Positions 47,059-56,813 are shown, numbered from the stretch's first letter. The stretch is 64,000 nucleotides of DNA from Nocardia brasiliensis NBRC 14402 (GCF_000308475.2 NZ_BAFT02000027.1:124001-188000); one strand, 5' to 3'. Made by a program: numbers and translations. Notes: generated by a model not told the origin, from the letters alone.

Positions 47059-48318
47059 TCAGTACTTGCCGAACAGCACCGCGGCGTTGTGCCCGCCGAA
47101 GCCGTACGAATTGTTCATCACGTACTGCACGTCGGTGTATCTGGTTGCGCCGCTGACGATGTCGAGATCGATCTCGGCGTCCTGATTATCCAGGTTGAGG
47201 GTCGGCGGTATCGCGCCGTCGCGCAGCGTCAGCACCGAGATCGCGGCCTCCAGCGCGCCTACCGCGCCGACCGAGTGGCCGAGCGCCGACTTGGGCGCGT
47301 AGATCGACGGATGGTTGCCGATCGCGGCCGAAACCCCTTTGGCCTCGGCCACATCGCCGAACGGCGTGCCGGTGGCGTGCGCGTTGACGTGATCCACCTC
47401 GGCACCGTCGACACCCGCGGTCTGCAGCGCGCGCCGCATCGCGCGCGCGTTGCCCCGGCCCTCCGGGTCCGGTGCCACCAGGTGGTAGCCGTCGGCGGTC
47501 AGGCCCGCGCCGAGCAGCCGGGCGATCGGCCGCGCGCCCCGCGCCAGCGCGTGCTCTTCGGCTTCCAGCACGAGCAGGGCCGCCGACTCGCCGAAGACGA
47601 ACCCGTCCCGGTCCCGATCGAACGGACGCGAGGCGCGTTCGGGTTCCCCGACCCGCGAACTCAACGCCCGCATGTTCGTAAAGCCCGCCAGCGCAAGGGC
47701 ATTGATGCGACCTTCGACGCCACCCGCGACGATCATGTCGGCTTCGCCCAGAATGATCGAGCGCCACGCGTGCACCAGCGATTCACACCCCGACGAACAC
47801 GCCGACACCGGTGTCACCACGCTGGCCCGGGCGCCGAGTTCGAGTCCGAGCACCGCCGCGGGCCCGTTCGGCATGGCCATCGGGATCGCGAACGGCGAGA
47901 CCTTACGATAACCCTGATCGCGCAGGATGTCGTTCGAGTCGACGATCACCTCCGCGCCGCCGACGCCGGTGCCGATCGAAACACCGAGCCGGTCCTGGTC
48001 CACCTCGGGCGCCCCCAGGGTTTCCCAGATGCGTTTGCCCATCACGTAGGCCACCTGCTGGACGTAGGACATGCGCCGCTTCTTGACCCGGTCCAGCTCG
48101 GCGGTCGGGTCGACCTTGAACTTCGCACCGATATCGATCGGTAAGCGCCCGCTCTCGACCTCCGGGTCGTCGAGTTTGCGCACCCCGCTCTCGCCCGCGA
48201 GGAGCCCCTTCCAGGTGGACTCGGCGTCGGCGCCGAGCGCGGAGGAAACCTCGACCGCGGTCACCACCACGCTCCGGAATCCTCCGTTGCGGGTGGAGAA
48301 CTCGGTGATATCGCGCAT
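47059..48318 (-). CDS. Beta-ketoacyl-ACP synthase II, KasA/KasB-like
   Basis: A 419-residue thiolase-fold condensing enzyme. The Cys-His-His triad is Cys174 in VSACSSG, His314 in NAHATGTP and His348 in KSALGHSVGA, with Lys343; spacing is as in mycobacterial KasA. It elongates acyl-ACP with malonyl-ACP in the FAS-II/mycolic acid pathway. The companion acpM-kasA-kasB-accD operon is not here, so this is a standalone copy, perhaps for a dedicated lipid. ATG 48318 is chosen as family members start MxxxxEFSTRNGGF. Confidence 0.92.
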   Translation of the reverse strand: MRDITEFSTRNGGFRSVVVTAVEVSSALGADAESTWKGLLAGESGVRKLDDPEVESGRLPIDIGAKFKVDPTAELDRVKKRRMSYVQQVAYVMGKRIWETLGAPEVDQDRLGVSIGTGVGGAEVIVDSNDILRDQGYRKVSPFAIPMAMPNGPAAVLGLELGARASVVTPVSACSSGCESLVHAWRSIILGEADMIVAGGVEGRINALALAGFTNMRALSSRVGEPERASRPFDRDRDGFVFGESAALLVLEAEEHALARGARPIARLLGAGLTADGYHLVAPDPEGRGNARAMRRALQTAGVDGAEVDHVNAHATGTPFGDVAEAKGVSAAIGNHPSIYAPKSALGHSVGAVGALEAAISVLTLRDGAIPPTLNLDNQDAEIDLDIVSGATRYTDVQYVMNNSYGFGGHNAAVLFGKY

Positions 48319-48545
48319 TGCTGTCGCGTGTCCTTTCGTATTGCCGGATAGCCTGTCCTGCAATTTATTTGGCCGATCGGCGGCGCGTCATGTGCGGAAC
48401 ACTCACAGCCGGGCGCGGGAGTTGTGCGAAGTTACCAACGACGCAGGCGCGTTCGCCGCCTAAGCTCGGCACGCGACCCCGGTACCAGTGACTTCACCGA
48501 GCCGGCCCCGACCGAACGCGAAACCGCCTGTAAGAACTCGACAAT

Positions 48546-49478
48546 TCACCGCAGGCCGACCGGGCTCCCGTCCGGCGGCGCGGATCCGGCGGTGACAGTG
48601 GCGACCGCATCCCGGAACGCCGCCAGCACGGCCGCGATGGCGGGACGGTGCTCGGCGCGGCGGCGGGTGGCCAGTTCGTAGACGCGGGCGGCGCGCACCC
48701 CGGTGAGCCGCAGCACCGACAAGCCGGGGTGCGAGACCGCGTAGCGCGGCATGAGCGCGACGGCGTAGCCCGACGCGACCACGGTTTCGATGAGGTGGAA
48801 TTCGTTGAGCCGCTGCGCTATTCGTGGCCGCACCCCGGTGACGGTGGCGATCGAGCGCAGCACGTCGTCGATCGGGAAGCCGCCCTTGACGCTGAGCCAG
48901 GTCTCGTCCGCGAGCTCCTCCGGGGTCACCGCGGAGCGCCCGGCGAGCCGATGGGTCGGCGCGACCACGACGTCGATGGGCTCGCGCATCAGCATGTGCA
49001 CCGAGATGCGTGAGTCGGCAACGGGCGCGGCGCGCTCGTCGCGGTGGGTGAGCACCACGTCGTTGTCGGCGAGCAGCCGGGGCAGGTCGGCGGGCGGCAG
49101 GTCCCAGTCGGTGGCGACCACGTCGACGCCGCTGTCGGTCATCGCGGGCAACACCAGGGGCAGCAAAAGCGCTCCGCCCGAAGGGAATACGGCCACCCGG
49201 ACCCGGCCGCGAGGCGAGCCGCGATAGTGCGCCATCTCCGCCACGGCCCGATCCATCGCCGCGAGTACCTCATCGGCGCGCACCACCAGCGCCTGCCCCG
49301 CATCGGTGAGCCGGACCCGGCGGCCGTCGGGTTCGAGCAACGCCACGCCCGCCTCCCGGGCCAGCACCTTGAGCTGCTGCGACACCGCCGAGGGCGTCAT
49401 CAAGAGCGCGGCGGCTACGGCGGCGATGGTGCCCCGGTCCGCGAATTCGCACAGCACCCGCAGCCGGTCCAGCGACAT
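48546..49478 (-). CDS. LysR family transcriptional regulator
   Basis: A 310-residue LysR protein. N-terminal winged HTH MSLDRLRVLCEFADRGTIAAVAAALLMTPSAVSQQLKVLAREAG, and a C-terminal periplasmic-binding-like effector domain (GRVRVAVFPSGGALLLPLVLP...). It is divergent from an EamA transporter gene, the standard arrangement for a regulator and its efflux target. ATG 49478 begins the HTH; earlier TTG at 49535 is possible but adds a non-conserved leader. Confidence 0.9.
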   Translation of the reverse strand: MSLDRLRVLCEFADRGTIAAVAAALLMTPSAVSQQLKVLAREAGVALLEPDGRRVRLTDAGQALVVRADEVLAAMDRAVAEMAHYRGSPRGRVRVAVFPSGGALLLPLVLPAMTDSGVDVVATDWDLPPADLPRLLADNDVVLTHRDERAAPVADSRISVHMLMREPIDVVVAPTHRLAGRSAVTPEELADETWLSVKGGFPIDDVLRSIATVTGVRPRIAQRLNEFHLIETVVASGYAVALMPRYAVSHPGLSVLRLTGVRAARVYELATRRRAEHRPAIAAVLAAFRDAVATVTAGSAPPDGSPVGLR

Positions 49479-49605
49479 CGGCGGGCCGCCTGGGTGCTCA
49501 GCCACCGGCGCCTGTACCGAGCGAGCGCCGAGCAATGATCATGAAGCAAAACTACATCAATGATCCGTATTTATTCGATTGTTCTGATGGTTAGCCGAAC
49601 GCACG

Positions 49606-50568
49606 ATGGACCACGTGACCGCTCGTGATCGACTGCTCGGATTTACCGTCGTCCTGCTCTGGGGCCTGAACTTTCTCGCGATCCGCGTGGGACTCGATCA
49701 CTTCCCGCCCTTCTTCTTCGCCGCGCTGCGGTTCGCGGTCATCGCGGTTCCGGTCCTGCTGTTCGTCCCGCGGCCGCGGGTGCGCATGCGCTGGCTCCTG
49801 CTGTACGGCACCGGTTTCGGCATCCTGCAGTTCGCCTTCCTGTTCACCGCGATGCGGGTCGGCATGCCGACCGGGCTCGCCTCGCTGGTGCTGCAATCCT
49901 CCGCGCCGTTCACCGTGCTGCTCGGCGCCCTGTTCCTGCGGGAACGGATCCGGTCGAGCCAGGTCGCGGGCATCGTGGTCGCGCTGGCGGGGATGGCGGT
50001 GATCGGCTGGGACCGGCTCGAACACGCCACCCTGCTGCCGGTGCTGCTGACCCTGGCCGGCGGTCTCGGCTGGGCCTTCGGCAATATCGGCGCGCGCCAG
50101 GCGACGGTCGAGTCGCCCGGCCTGAACACCCTGCACCTGACGCTGTGGCTGGCCGTGGTCCCGCCGCTGCCGTTGTTCGCGCTGTCCGCCGCCGCCGAAG
50201 GTCCGGCCACGGGCTGGCACGCACTCACCGGCTCCTTCTCCGCGGCCGGCTGGCCCGCCCTGGTAGCGCTCGGCTATATCGCGGTGCTCGCCACGGTCAT
50301 CGGCAGCGGCATGTGGACCTACCTGATGAGCCGCTACCCCGCCGGCGTCGTCGCACCGTTGACGCTGCTGGTCCCCGTCGTCGGAATCGCCGCAGCCTGG
50401 GCGTTTCTCGACGAAACCCCCACCCCCCTGTCCCTGGTCGGTGGCGTGATCGTCATCGCGGGTGCGTTCGCCGCCACCTCCGGCAAGCGCACCGCGACCG
50501 CCACCGGCCAGGCCGCGTCCCCCGACGCGGCCACCGATCGTGCCCGTCCGCAACTGATCGAGGCCTGA
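49606..50568 (+). CDS. EamA/RhaT (DMT) family transporter
   Basis: A 320-residue membrane protein with ten helices in two five-helix EamA repeats (LLWGLNFLAIRVGLDHFPPFFFAALRFAVIAV; LVLQSSAPFTVLLGALFLRERI; second repeat from GGLGWAFGNIGARQ to WAFLDETPTPLSLVGGVIVIAG). Family members export amino acids or metabolites. It faces away from a LysR regulator with an AT-rich shared promoter, which probably activates it. The C-terminal 25 residues are hydrophilic. Confidence 0.92.
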   Translation: MDHVTARDRLLGFTVVLLWGLNFLAIRVGLDHFPPFFFAALRFAVIAVPVLLFVPRPRVRMRWLLLYGTGFGILQFAFLFTAMRVGMPTGLASLVLQSSAPFTVLLGALFLRERIRSSQVAGIVVALAGMAVIGWDRLEHATLLPVLLTLAGGLGWAFGNIGARQATVESPGLNTLHLTLWLAVVPPLPLFALSAAAEGPATGWHALTGSFSAAGWPALVALGYIAVLATVIGSGMWTYLMSRYPAGVVAPLTLLVPVVGIAAAWAFLDETPTPLSLVGGVIVIAGAFAATSGKRTATATGQAASPDAATDRARPQLIEA

Positions 50569-50780
50569 GCCCGCCCGGATATTCATGTGTGCCAAAGGGT
50601 TCTGGCAACCGTCGGCACAGGTTCGCCTATCCCGGCGCCGATATCGCTATGCTCACAGCCATTGTCCGAATCAGCGTTCCCTCGGGCGAGGCACGGGGCG
50701 GGTACGCCGGTTCGGGACCTGCCGCTTTACAGTAGTGACAACATGTAACAAAGGTCCTGAGGCTAGGCACAGAGCGGCGC

Positions 50781-52556
50781 ATGGCAGAAAATCGGTGGAC
50801 CGTATCGCGCAGGAATGTTCTTCGCGGCACGGTGACGGCGGGGGTAGCAACAGCGGGGGCACTGCTGACCGGCGCGCTCAGATCCGGGCCTGCCGCCGGT
50901 GATCCGGGCGGTAGGCGGGTCGCGGTACTCGGCGGTGGCGTCGCGGGTTTGACCGCGGCGCACGAACTGATCGAACGTGGTTTTCAGGTCACGATTTTCG
51001 AGCGACGCGCCTGGGGCGGCAAGGCGCGCAGCGTGCCGGTCCCCGGCACCGGCTCCGGCGGCCGGCCGGATCTGCCCGGCGAGCACGGTTTCCGCTTCTT
51101 CCCCGGTTTCTATCAGCACGTGCCCGACACCATGCGGCGAATTCCGTTCGGCGACAACCCGAACGGGGTGTGGAACAACCTGGTCGCAGTGCCGGAGGCG
51201 CGCTTCGCCCGGCGCGGTGGCGACGATTTCCGGGTACCGCTCGGCTTCCGCGCACGCGGCCCGTTCAGTCCGGAGGCCTTCCGCGAGACACTCGGCGCGG
51301 CCCTGTCGACCGCGTTGAAAATGCCGCCCGCCGAGGGCATGTACTTCGCCGACCGCCTGCTGGTGTTCAACAGCAGCTGCGATGCCCGCCGGGACGGCCA
51401 ATGGGACAACACTTCCTGGCACGACTACGTCGGCAACCACGCGCGCTCACACGAGTTCCGCGCGCTGCTCTCCCGCACGCTGACCAGCATCATGGTCGCC
51501 GCCAAGGAGAACGTCGCCAGTGTCCGCACCATCGGCAACATGGGCGAACAGTTCCTCGGCAACCCGCTGGAGATCGGCAACGACGGCGGGATGGACCGGG
51601 TGCTGAACGGGCCGACCAACGCGGTCTGGATCGAGCCGTGGCTGGACCGATTGCGCACGCTGGGTGTGCAACTCGTGCTCGGCGCCGAGGTGCGCGAGCT
51701 GGAACTGCGGGACCGCCGGATCAGCGCCGCGCGCATCGTCGACGAGCACGGCACGCCCCGCAGTGTCGAGGCGGACTACTTCGTCGTCGCGCTGCCCGCC
51801 GAACGGGCCCGCATGCTCTGGTCGCCGGAGGTGCTCGAGATCCGTCCCGAACTGGGCGCGATGGACAGGCTGGTCACCGATTGGATGAACGGCATCCAGT
51901 TCTACCTGCGCAGGCCCGCCGATATCTCGCGCGGTCACGCCGCCTACATCGACGCGCCGTGGGCGCTCACCTCGATCAACCAGAATCAGCTGTGGACGCG
52001 GAAATTCGGCGAATTCGGCGACGGCACCGTGCAGGACTGCCTTTCGGTGGACATCTCCGACTGGAACACCCCGGGCCTGCTGTACGGCAAGCCCGCCAAG
52101 GAGTGCACGCACGAGGAGATCGCGCGCGAGGTCTGGGCGCAGTTGGCGGCGCATCTCGACGACCGCGGCGACCTGCTGCGCGAGGCCGACCTGCACTCGT
52201 GGTTCCTCGATCCGGGCATCACCTGGCAGGCGGACAAGGGCCGCAACGCCAACGCCGATCCGCTGTTGATCAACACGGCAGGCTCCTGGGCACACCGGCC
52301 CGCACCGCACGGCCCGCTCGAAAACCTGTTCCTGGCAGGCGATTACGTGCGCACCAATGTCGATCTCGCGACAATGGAAGGGGCCAACGAGTCGGCCAGG
52401 GCCGCGGTGAACGCCCTGCTCGACGTGGCCGGCTCGAACTCCGAACGCTGCCGGATGTACACCCTGTACCGCGCGCCCGAACTGGAACCGCTGCGCCGCA
52501 TCGACGCCGACCGCTACGCGGCAGGACAGCCGAACCTGTTCGACGTCCCGATCTGA
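50781..52556 (+). CDS. Tat-exported FAD-dependent amine oxidase/phytoene desaturase-like flavoprotein
   Basis: A 591-residue flavoprotein with a twin-arginine signal (VSRRNVLRGTVTAGVATAGALLTGAL). The mature N-terminus binds FAD via RRVAVLGGGVAGLTAAHELIERGFQVTIFERR, followed by GGKARS and the GEHGFRFFPGFYQHVPD segment seen in hydroxysqualene dehydroxylase (HpnE) and carotenoid desaturase-like proteins; the closing FAD motif is LENLFLAGDYVRTNVDLATMEGANESARAAV. Substrate is unknown; the pattern points to an isoprenoid or long hydrophobic substrate. The promoter shows an ACATGT palindrome. The next gene starts 46 bp downstream. Confidence 0.85.
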   Translation: MAENRWTVSRRNVLRGTVTAGVATAGALLTGALRSGPAAGDPGGRRVAVLGGGVAGLTAAHELIERGFQVTIFERRAWGGKARSVPVPGTGSGGRPDLPGEHGFRFFPGFYQHVPDTMRRIPFGDNPNGVWNNLVAVPEARFARRGGDDFRVPLGFRARGPFSPEAFRETLGAALSTALKMPPAEGMYFADRLLVFNSSCDARRDGQWDNTSWHDYVGNHARSHEFRALLSRTLTSIMVAAKENVASVRTIGNMGEQFLGNPLEIGNDGGMDRVLNGPTNAVWIEPWLDRLRTLGVQLVLGAEVRELELRDRRISAARIVDEHGTPRSVEADYFVVALPAERARMLWSPEVLEIRPELGAMDRLVTDWMNGIQFYLRRPADISRGHAAYIDAPWALTSINQNQLWTRKFGEFGDGTVQDCLSVDISDWNTPGLLYGKPAKECTHEEIAREVWAQLAAHLDDRGDLLREADLHSWFLDPGITWQADKGRNANADPLLINTAGSWAHRPAPHGPLENLFLAGDYVRTNVDLATMEGANESARAAVNALLDVAGSNSERCRMYTLYRAPELEPLRRIDADRYAAGQPNLFDVPI

Positions 52557-52602
52557 GCGATCGGTCACCGTCGGACCGAAGCGGATCGCCGCGCCCGCGC
52601 AG

Positions 52603-53253
52603 ATGCTTGAATCAGCTGTGGGCGAAATCAGCGATCAGATCACCGACCCGGCGGACCTGCGGCGACTACTCGGCGAGGTCACGCCGCTCGCGGCGAACAA
52701 GGAGCGCGTCGCGCTGCACCCCAGGGATCGGGACTGGATCGCGGCCACGCCGTTCCTGGTGATGAGCACCAGCGACGCCGAGGGCAACTGCGACGCCTCC
52801 CCCAAGGGCGACCCGGCGGGCTTCGCCAAGGTCCTCGACGACCGGACCATCGCGATCCCGGAGCGGCCGGGCAACCGACGGGCCGACGGCTATCTGAACA
52901 TCCTCGCCAACCCGCACGTCGGCCTGCTGTTCATCATTCCGGGGCGGCCGCAGACCCTGCGGATCAACGGGCGCGCCAGGCTGGTGCGCGACGCACCGTA
53001 CTTCGACGACATGGTGGTGCGCGGCCACCGCCCGATCCTGGCCGTCGAGGTGTCGATCGAGCAGATCTATTTCCACTGCGCCAAAGCGTTCCTGCGCAGC
53101 CATCTCTGGCAGCCCGAGCAGTGGCCCGACGACGGTCTGCCCAGCTGGCCGCACCTGGTCAAGGAGGTGCAGAGCGAGGTCACCGCGACGATCGAGCAGC
53201 TCGAACAGCACTACGCCCCCGCCAACTACAACGCCAAGCTCTACCAGGGCTGA
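52603..53253 (+). CDS. PPOX-type FMN-dependent flavoprotein (MSMEG_1061-like)
   Basis: A 216-residue split-barrel flavoprotein. The conserved block is FLVMSTSDAEGNCDASPKGDPAGFAKVLDDRTIAIPERPGNRRADGYLNILANPHVGLLFIIPG, with the LRINGRARLV strand and HCAKAFLRSHLW region, characteristic of the pyridoxamine-5-phosphate-oxidase-like family annotated MSMEG_1061. These bind FMN or F420 and act on unknown small molecules. ATG 52603; GTG 52618 possible. Follows a FAD oxidoreductase, possibly one transcription unit. Confidence 0.88.
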   Translation: MLESAVGEISDQITDPADLRRLLGEVTPLAANKERVALHPRDRDWIAATPFLVMSTSDAEGNCDASPKGDPAGFAKVLDDRTIAIPERPGNRRADGYLNILANPHVGLLFIIPGRPQTLRINGRARLVRDAPYFDDMVVRGHRPILAVEVSIEQIYFHCAKAFLRSHLWQPEQWPDDGLPSWPHLVKEVQSEVTATIEQLEQHYAPANYNAKLYQG

Positions 53254-53330
53254 TACCGCCCGAACGCGACGAAAGCCGGTCGGCGACAGCTGACGGAGCC
53301 AGTTGCGCCAGTCGACACTAGACTCGCGGC

Positions 53331-54569
53331 GTGGCAGACATTTCGGTGCGCGGGCGAATCGCGCTGCGAGCCGCGGCGGCAGCGTCGTGGGCGTCGCAGC
53401 GGGCGGGGCGCGGTAAGGGATCGATGATCGGCGGGCTCATCGCGCTGCAGATCGATAAGACGATCATGGACCAGCTCGGGCGCGGCAAGCGCACGGTGCT
53501 GATCACCGGCACCAACGGCAAGTCGACCACGACCAGGATGACCACGGCGGCGCTCAGCACGCTCGGCGCGGTGGCGACCCAGGCCGACGGCGCGAACATG
53601 GACGCGGGCATCGTCGCCGCGCTCAGCGCGCACCGCGGCGCCCCGCTGGCCGCAATCGAGGTGGACGAGCTGCATCTGCCGCATGTCACCGATTCGCTGA
53701 ATCCGGCGGCGGTCGTGCTGCTCAACTTGAGCCGCGATCAGCTGGACCGGGTCGGCGAGATCAATATGATCGAACGCAGGCTGCGCGCGGGCCTGGCGCG
53801 CCACCCCGGCACCGTGGTGATCGCGAACTGCGACGACGTGCTGGTGACCTCGATCGCCTACGACCACCCGAACGTGGTGTGGGTGGCCGCGGGCAGCGGC
53901 TGGTCGATGGACGCCACCAGCTGCCCGCGCAGCGGCGAACCCATCCGGTGGGAGGGCAGCCACTGGCGCAGTACCGGCGCGGATTTCGAACGGCCCGAGC
54001 CGAATTGGTGGCTGGACGGCAACGACCTGGTCGGCCCCGACGGAGTACGGCTGCCGCTCGAGCTGGCTCTGCCCGGCCGCGCCAATCGAGGCAACGCCGC
54101 GCAGGCGGTCGCCGCTGCCGTCGCGCTCGGCGCCACCGCAGCCGACGCGGTCGCCGCGACCGGCACGGTGCGCGAAATCGCGGGCCGCTACCGGACCGTG
54201 CAGGTCGGCGAGCATGCCGCGCGGCTGCTGCTGGCCAAGAACCCGGCGGGCTGGCAGGAAGCCCTCTCGATGATCGAGCCCGCCTCGGCCGGACTGGTCA
54301 TCGCGGTGAACGGTCAGGTGCCCGACGGCGAGGATCTGTCCTGGCTCTGGGACGTGCGGTTCGAGCACTTCGAAGGGGTGCAGGTGGTCGCGTCGGGTGA
54401 GCGGGCCACCGACCTCGCGGTGCGCCTGACCTATGCCGGCGTCGAACACACGACGGTGCCGAATCCGGTGCGCGCCATCGCCTCCTGTCCCGCCGGGCAC
54501 GTCGAGGTGCTGGCGAACTACACCGCGTTCCGTGACCTCAACCGCGACCTCGACGGACGGACGGCATGA
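53331..54569 (+). CDS. murT: Lipid II isoglutaminyl synthase, MurT subunit
   Basis: A 412-residue Mur-ligase-like ATPase that with GatD amidates D-glutamate of the peptidoglycan stem peptide to isoglutamine. The ATP loop is TGTNGKSTTTRMT; the NxDGAN-like ADGANMDAGIVAAL and the DELHLPHV, NLSRDQLDR motifs are typical. The family zinc ribbon is largely lost: only one Cys (TSCPRSGEPIRW) remains, as I recall for mycobacterial MurT. DUF1727 C-terminus is complete. GTG start 53331. Its stop overlaps gatD (ATGA), so the subunits are translationally coupled. Confidence 0.95.
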   Translation: MADISVRGRIALRAAAAASWASQRAGRGKGSMIGGLIALQIDKTIMDQLGRGKRTVLITGTNGKSTTTRMTTAALSTLGAVATQADGANMDAGIVAALSAHRGAPLAAIEVDELHLPHVTDSLNPAAVVLLNLSRDQLDRVGEINMIERRLRAGLARHPGTVVIANCDDVLVTSIAYDHPNVVWVAAGSGWSMDATSCPRSGEPIRWEGSHWRSTGADFERPEPNWWLDGNDLVGPDGVRLPLELALPGRANRGNAAQAVAAAVALGATAADAVAATGTVREIAGRYRTVQVGEHAARLLLAKNPAGWQEALSMIEPASAGLVIAVNGQVPDGEDLSWLWDVRFEHFEGVQVVASGERATDLAVRLTYAGVEHTTVPNPVRAIASCPAGHVEVLANYTAFRDLNRDLDGRTA

Positions 54570-55276
54570 CCGAATCCACAGTACGCATCGGCCTGGTCCT
54601 GCCCGACGTGATGGGCACCTACGGCGACGGCGGCAACGCGCTGGTGTTGCGCCAGCGGCTGCGGCTGCGCGGCTATGCCGCCGAGATCGTCGAGATCACC
54701 CTGGCCGATCCGGTACCCGATTCGCTGGACGTGTATACCCTTGGCGGGGCGGAGGATTCGGCGCAGCGACTGGCCACCCGGCATCTGCAGCGCTATCCCG
54801 GGCTGCAGCAGGCCGCCGCGAAAGGCGCTCCGGTGCTTGCCATCTGCGCCGCGATCCAGGTGCTCGGCCAGTGGTACGAGACCTCCTCGGGCGAGCGGGT
54901 CGACGGTGTCGGCATGATCGACGTGACCACTTCGCCGCAGGCCGAACGCGCGATCGGCGAGGTGACCACCACACCGCTGCTGCCCGGCCTCACCGCGGCG
55001 CTGACCGGTTTCGAAAACCATCGCGGCGGTACCAAACTCGGCGGCGACGCGACCGGGCTGGCGCGGGTCACCCGCGGCGTCGGCAACGGGGTGGGCGACG
55101 GCCTGGAGGGCGTGGTGCAGGGTTCGGTGCTCGGCACCTACATGCACGGCCCCGCATTGGCGCGCAATCCGGAACTCGCGGATCTGCTGCTGATGCGCGC
55201 GCTCGGCGTCTCGGAGCTGGCGCCGCTGGACCTGCCCGAGGTCGACCAGTTGCGCAGGGAGCGGCTGCGCGCCTAG
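54566..55276 (+). CDS. gatD: Lipid II isoglutaminyl synthase, glutamine amidotransferase subunit GatD
   Basis: A 236-residue class I-like glutaminase: catalytic Cys94 in LAICAAIQVLG and His194 in TYMHGP, giving ammonia to MurT for lipid II amidation. The FENHRGGTKLG segment is typical. Overlaps murT by 4 bp. Amidation matters for cross-linking by L,D/D,D-transpeptidases in actinobacteria. A large terminator follows. Confidence 0.95.
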   Translation: MTESTVRIGLVLPDVMGTYGDGGNALVLRQRLRLRGYAAEIVEITLADPVPDSLDVYTLGGAEDSAQRLATRHLQRYPGLQQAAAKGAPVLAICAAIQVLGQWYETSSGERVDGVGMIDVTTSPQAERAIGEVTTTPLLPGLTAALTGFENHRGGTKLGGDATGLARVTRGVGNGVGDGLEGVVQGSVLGTYMHGPALARNPELADLLLMRALGVSELAPLDLPEVDQLRRERLRA

Positions 55277-55313
55277 GCGATACGCCGGGTATCGATTATC
55301 GCCCGATAACGCG

Positions 55314-55360
55314 GAATTCGGCCCGATGTGCGCGCAACGCACATCGGGCCGAATTCTTTC
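55314..55360 (+). terminator. Strong terminator after murT-gatD
   Basis: Perfect 19-bp stem GAATTCGGCCCGATGTGCG and complement (55314-55332 and 55338-55356) around CGCAA, then TTTC. Ends the murT-gatD operon. Confidence 0.92.
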
Positions 55361-55447
55361 ATCGCGCCGAGTCCGCAATTGCATGTGCTCGCGACTCGAA
55401 CCATTCGCTCCGTCGGATAGCGCGTCGCGCGCGCTACGCTCCCCGCT

Positions 55448-56158
55448 ATGACGACGATCACGCCGGGCGCTGCTGCCGAACCAATAAAGCAGCCGGCCCG
55501 TCCTGCCACTTGGCCGCGGGTACGCAGCCTGCTCCGGCCGCGTCCGTTGTATCTGTCGTTGCTCGTTTCCGCCGTGGTGGCGATGAAAGCTTTCGAAATG
55601 TCGTTCGCCGCGCTCCATCATCTCGCCGTGCGGAATCTGGTGGAACCCGGCCTGGCCTCGAATGTGCCGATCGCGATCGACGGCCTGGTGGTGGGCTCCA
55701 TCGTGGCCACCGCATCATTTCCCAAACGCAGCGCGGGGTGGTGGTATGCGACCGGACTATTCGTTCTGTCCACCCTCGTTTCGGTCGCCGGAAATATCGA
55801 ATACGCGCGAGAAATCGGCGGCGGCCCGGTGTCTTTGATCATCTACGCCGGAATGCCGCTCACCCTGCTCTTCGCGGTCCACCTCACCCTCATCCTGCTG
55901 GCTCGCAGCACCGCGCGACCCGCCCCCGTCGTCGAGCCGGTGCTCTCGACCGAACCGGACGAGATCGCCGACCCGGTGACATCGCCCCAGCTCAATGGCC
56001 ATGACCCCCGTCTCGACCCCCGTCTCGAAGGCCACGAATCGATGACACCCGCGACTGCGGTGAGCCCCGTCCCCCACGGTGGGCCGCGTACCCCCCTGCG
56101 CTTCAACGGTTTCGAAGCCGCGAACGGCCGCACCCTGCTCAACTCCAACAACCGATAG
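55448..56158 (+). CDS. DUF2637 domain-containing membrane protein (SpdB-like)
   Basis: A 236-residue protein with four membrane helices between about 35 and 155: LYLSLLVSAVVAMKAFEMSF, then the DUF2637 hallmark NVPIAIDGLVVGSIVATASF, YATGLFVLSTLVSVAGNIEYA and LIIYAGMPLTLLFAVHLTLILLA. The cytoplasmic tail is Pro/Ser-rich and ends in NGRTLLNSNNR. DUF2637 proteins often occur in actinobacterial integrative conjugative elements (spread functions) but also singly, as here. The next gene starts 51 bp downstream. Confidence 0.82.
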   Translation: MTTITPGAAAEPIKQPARPATWPRVRSLLRPRPLYLSLLVSAVVAMKAFEMSFAALHHLAVRNLVEPGLASNVPIAIDGLVVGSIVATASFPKRSAGWWYATGLFVLSTLVSVAGNIEYAREIGGGPVSLIIYAGMPLTLLFAVHLTLILLARSTARPAPVVEPVLSTEPDEIADPVTSPQLNGHDPRLDPRLEGHESMTPATAVSPVPHGGPRTPLRFNGFEAANGRTLLNSNNR

Positions 56159-56209
56159 ACAGGCCTCGCTGAAAATACATCCGCGCTCGACTACTTCGAT
56201 GGAGTAAAC

Positions 56210-56668
56210 ATGGCTCTCACAGTCTGGCAGGACCAAGACGTCGATCAGTTCCGGGAAGTCGCGAGCAGGCTTGCCTCGGTGATCCAGAGCAGTGTTGATC
56301 GATCGGGCGCATTGAGCCAGCTCACCGAGGCGGTGGAAAGCGGGGACGCGTTCACGGACCTGTTGATCGAATTCGCCGGCCGCTGGTTCCACGAAACCGG
56401 CGGGCAGTCGGTGCTGATCGGACCGGAATTGTTCTGGTTGCTCTCCGAACCCAGTCTGCGCAAAGGGATCAGCAACGCTGTGCGCGGTCCGGAAACCGCG
56501 CCGGATCTCGAATACTCGGTGAGCAGGCGCAGCCGAAAGTTATTGCTGATCTGCGTCTTCGAGACGTTGGCGCAGAATCAATGGCTGGCGGGCAACATCG
56601 GCGAGCACATCAATATGAGCGTGACCCCGAACGCGACAATCAACACCAGCATGAACGGGGTCGGCTGA
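56210..56668 (+). CDS. Unknown 152-residue protein
   Basis: No family recognised. It is soluble (no signal or membrane helix), helical in its first half (QDVDQFREVASRLASVIQSSV, LIEFAGRWFHETGGQSVLIGPELFWLLSEP), with an Arg-rich RRSRKLLLICVFETLAQ helix and an Asn-rich tail (NMSVTPNATINTSMNGVG). It lies 51 bp after the DUF2637 gene on the same strand and before a terminator, so they may form a two-gene unit. Confidence 0.7.
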   Translation: MALTVWQDQDVDQFREVASRLASVIQSSVDRSGALSQLTEAVESGDAFTDLLIEFAGRWFHETGGQSVLIGPELFWLLSEPSLRKGISNAVRGPETAPDLEYSVSRRSRKLLLICVFETLAQNQWLAGNIGEHINMSVTPNATINTSMNGVG

Positions 56669-56678
56669 ATCATTCGGA

Positions 56679-56716
56679 CGGGCGCGGCCGCGACGTCGTA
56701 CGTCCGGCCGCGCCCG
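56679..56716 (+). terminator. Terminator after the unknown gene
   Basis: CGGGCGCGGCCG and CGGCCGCGCCCG form a 12-bp perfect stem around 14 nt; TTCG and CGAA flank it. Confidence 0.75.
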
Positions 56717-56813
56717 AATTATGTTCACGGCGTTCTTAACTCTCCCCCGCCCCGGCCCGCCCGGATAACGTCGACGTTTGCCGTGCTGGGCGGCGCATCG
56801 TGAGGAGAGTGTC

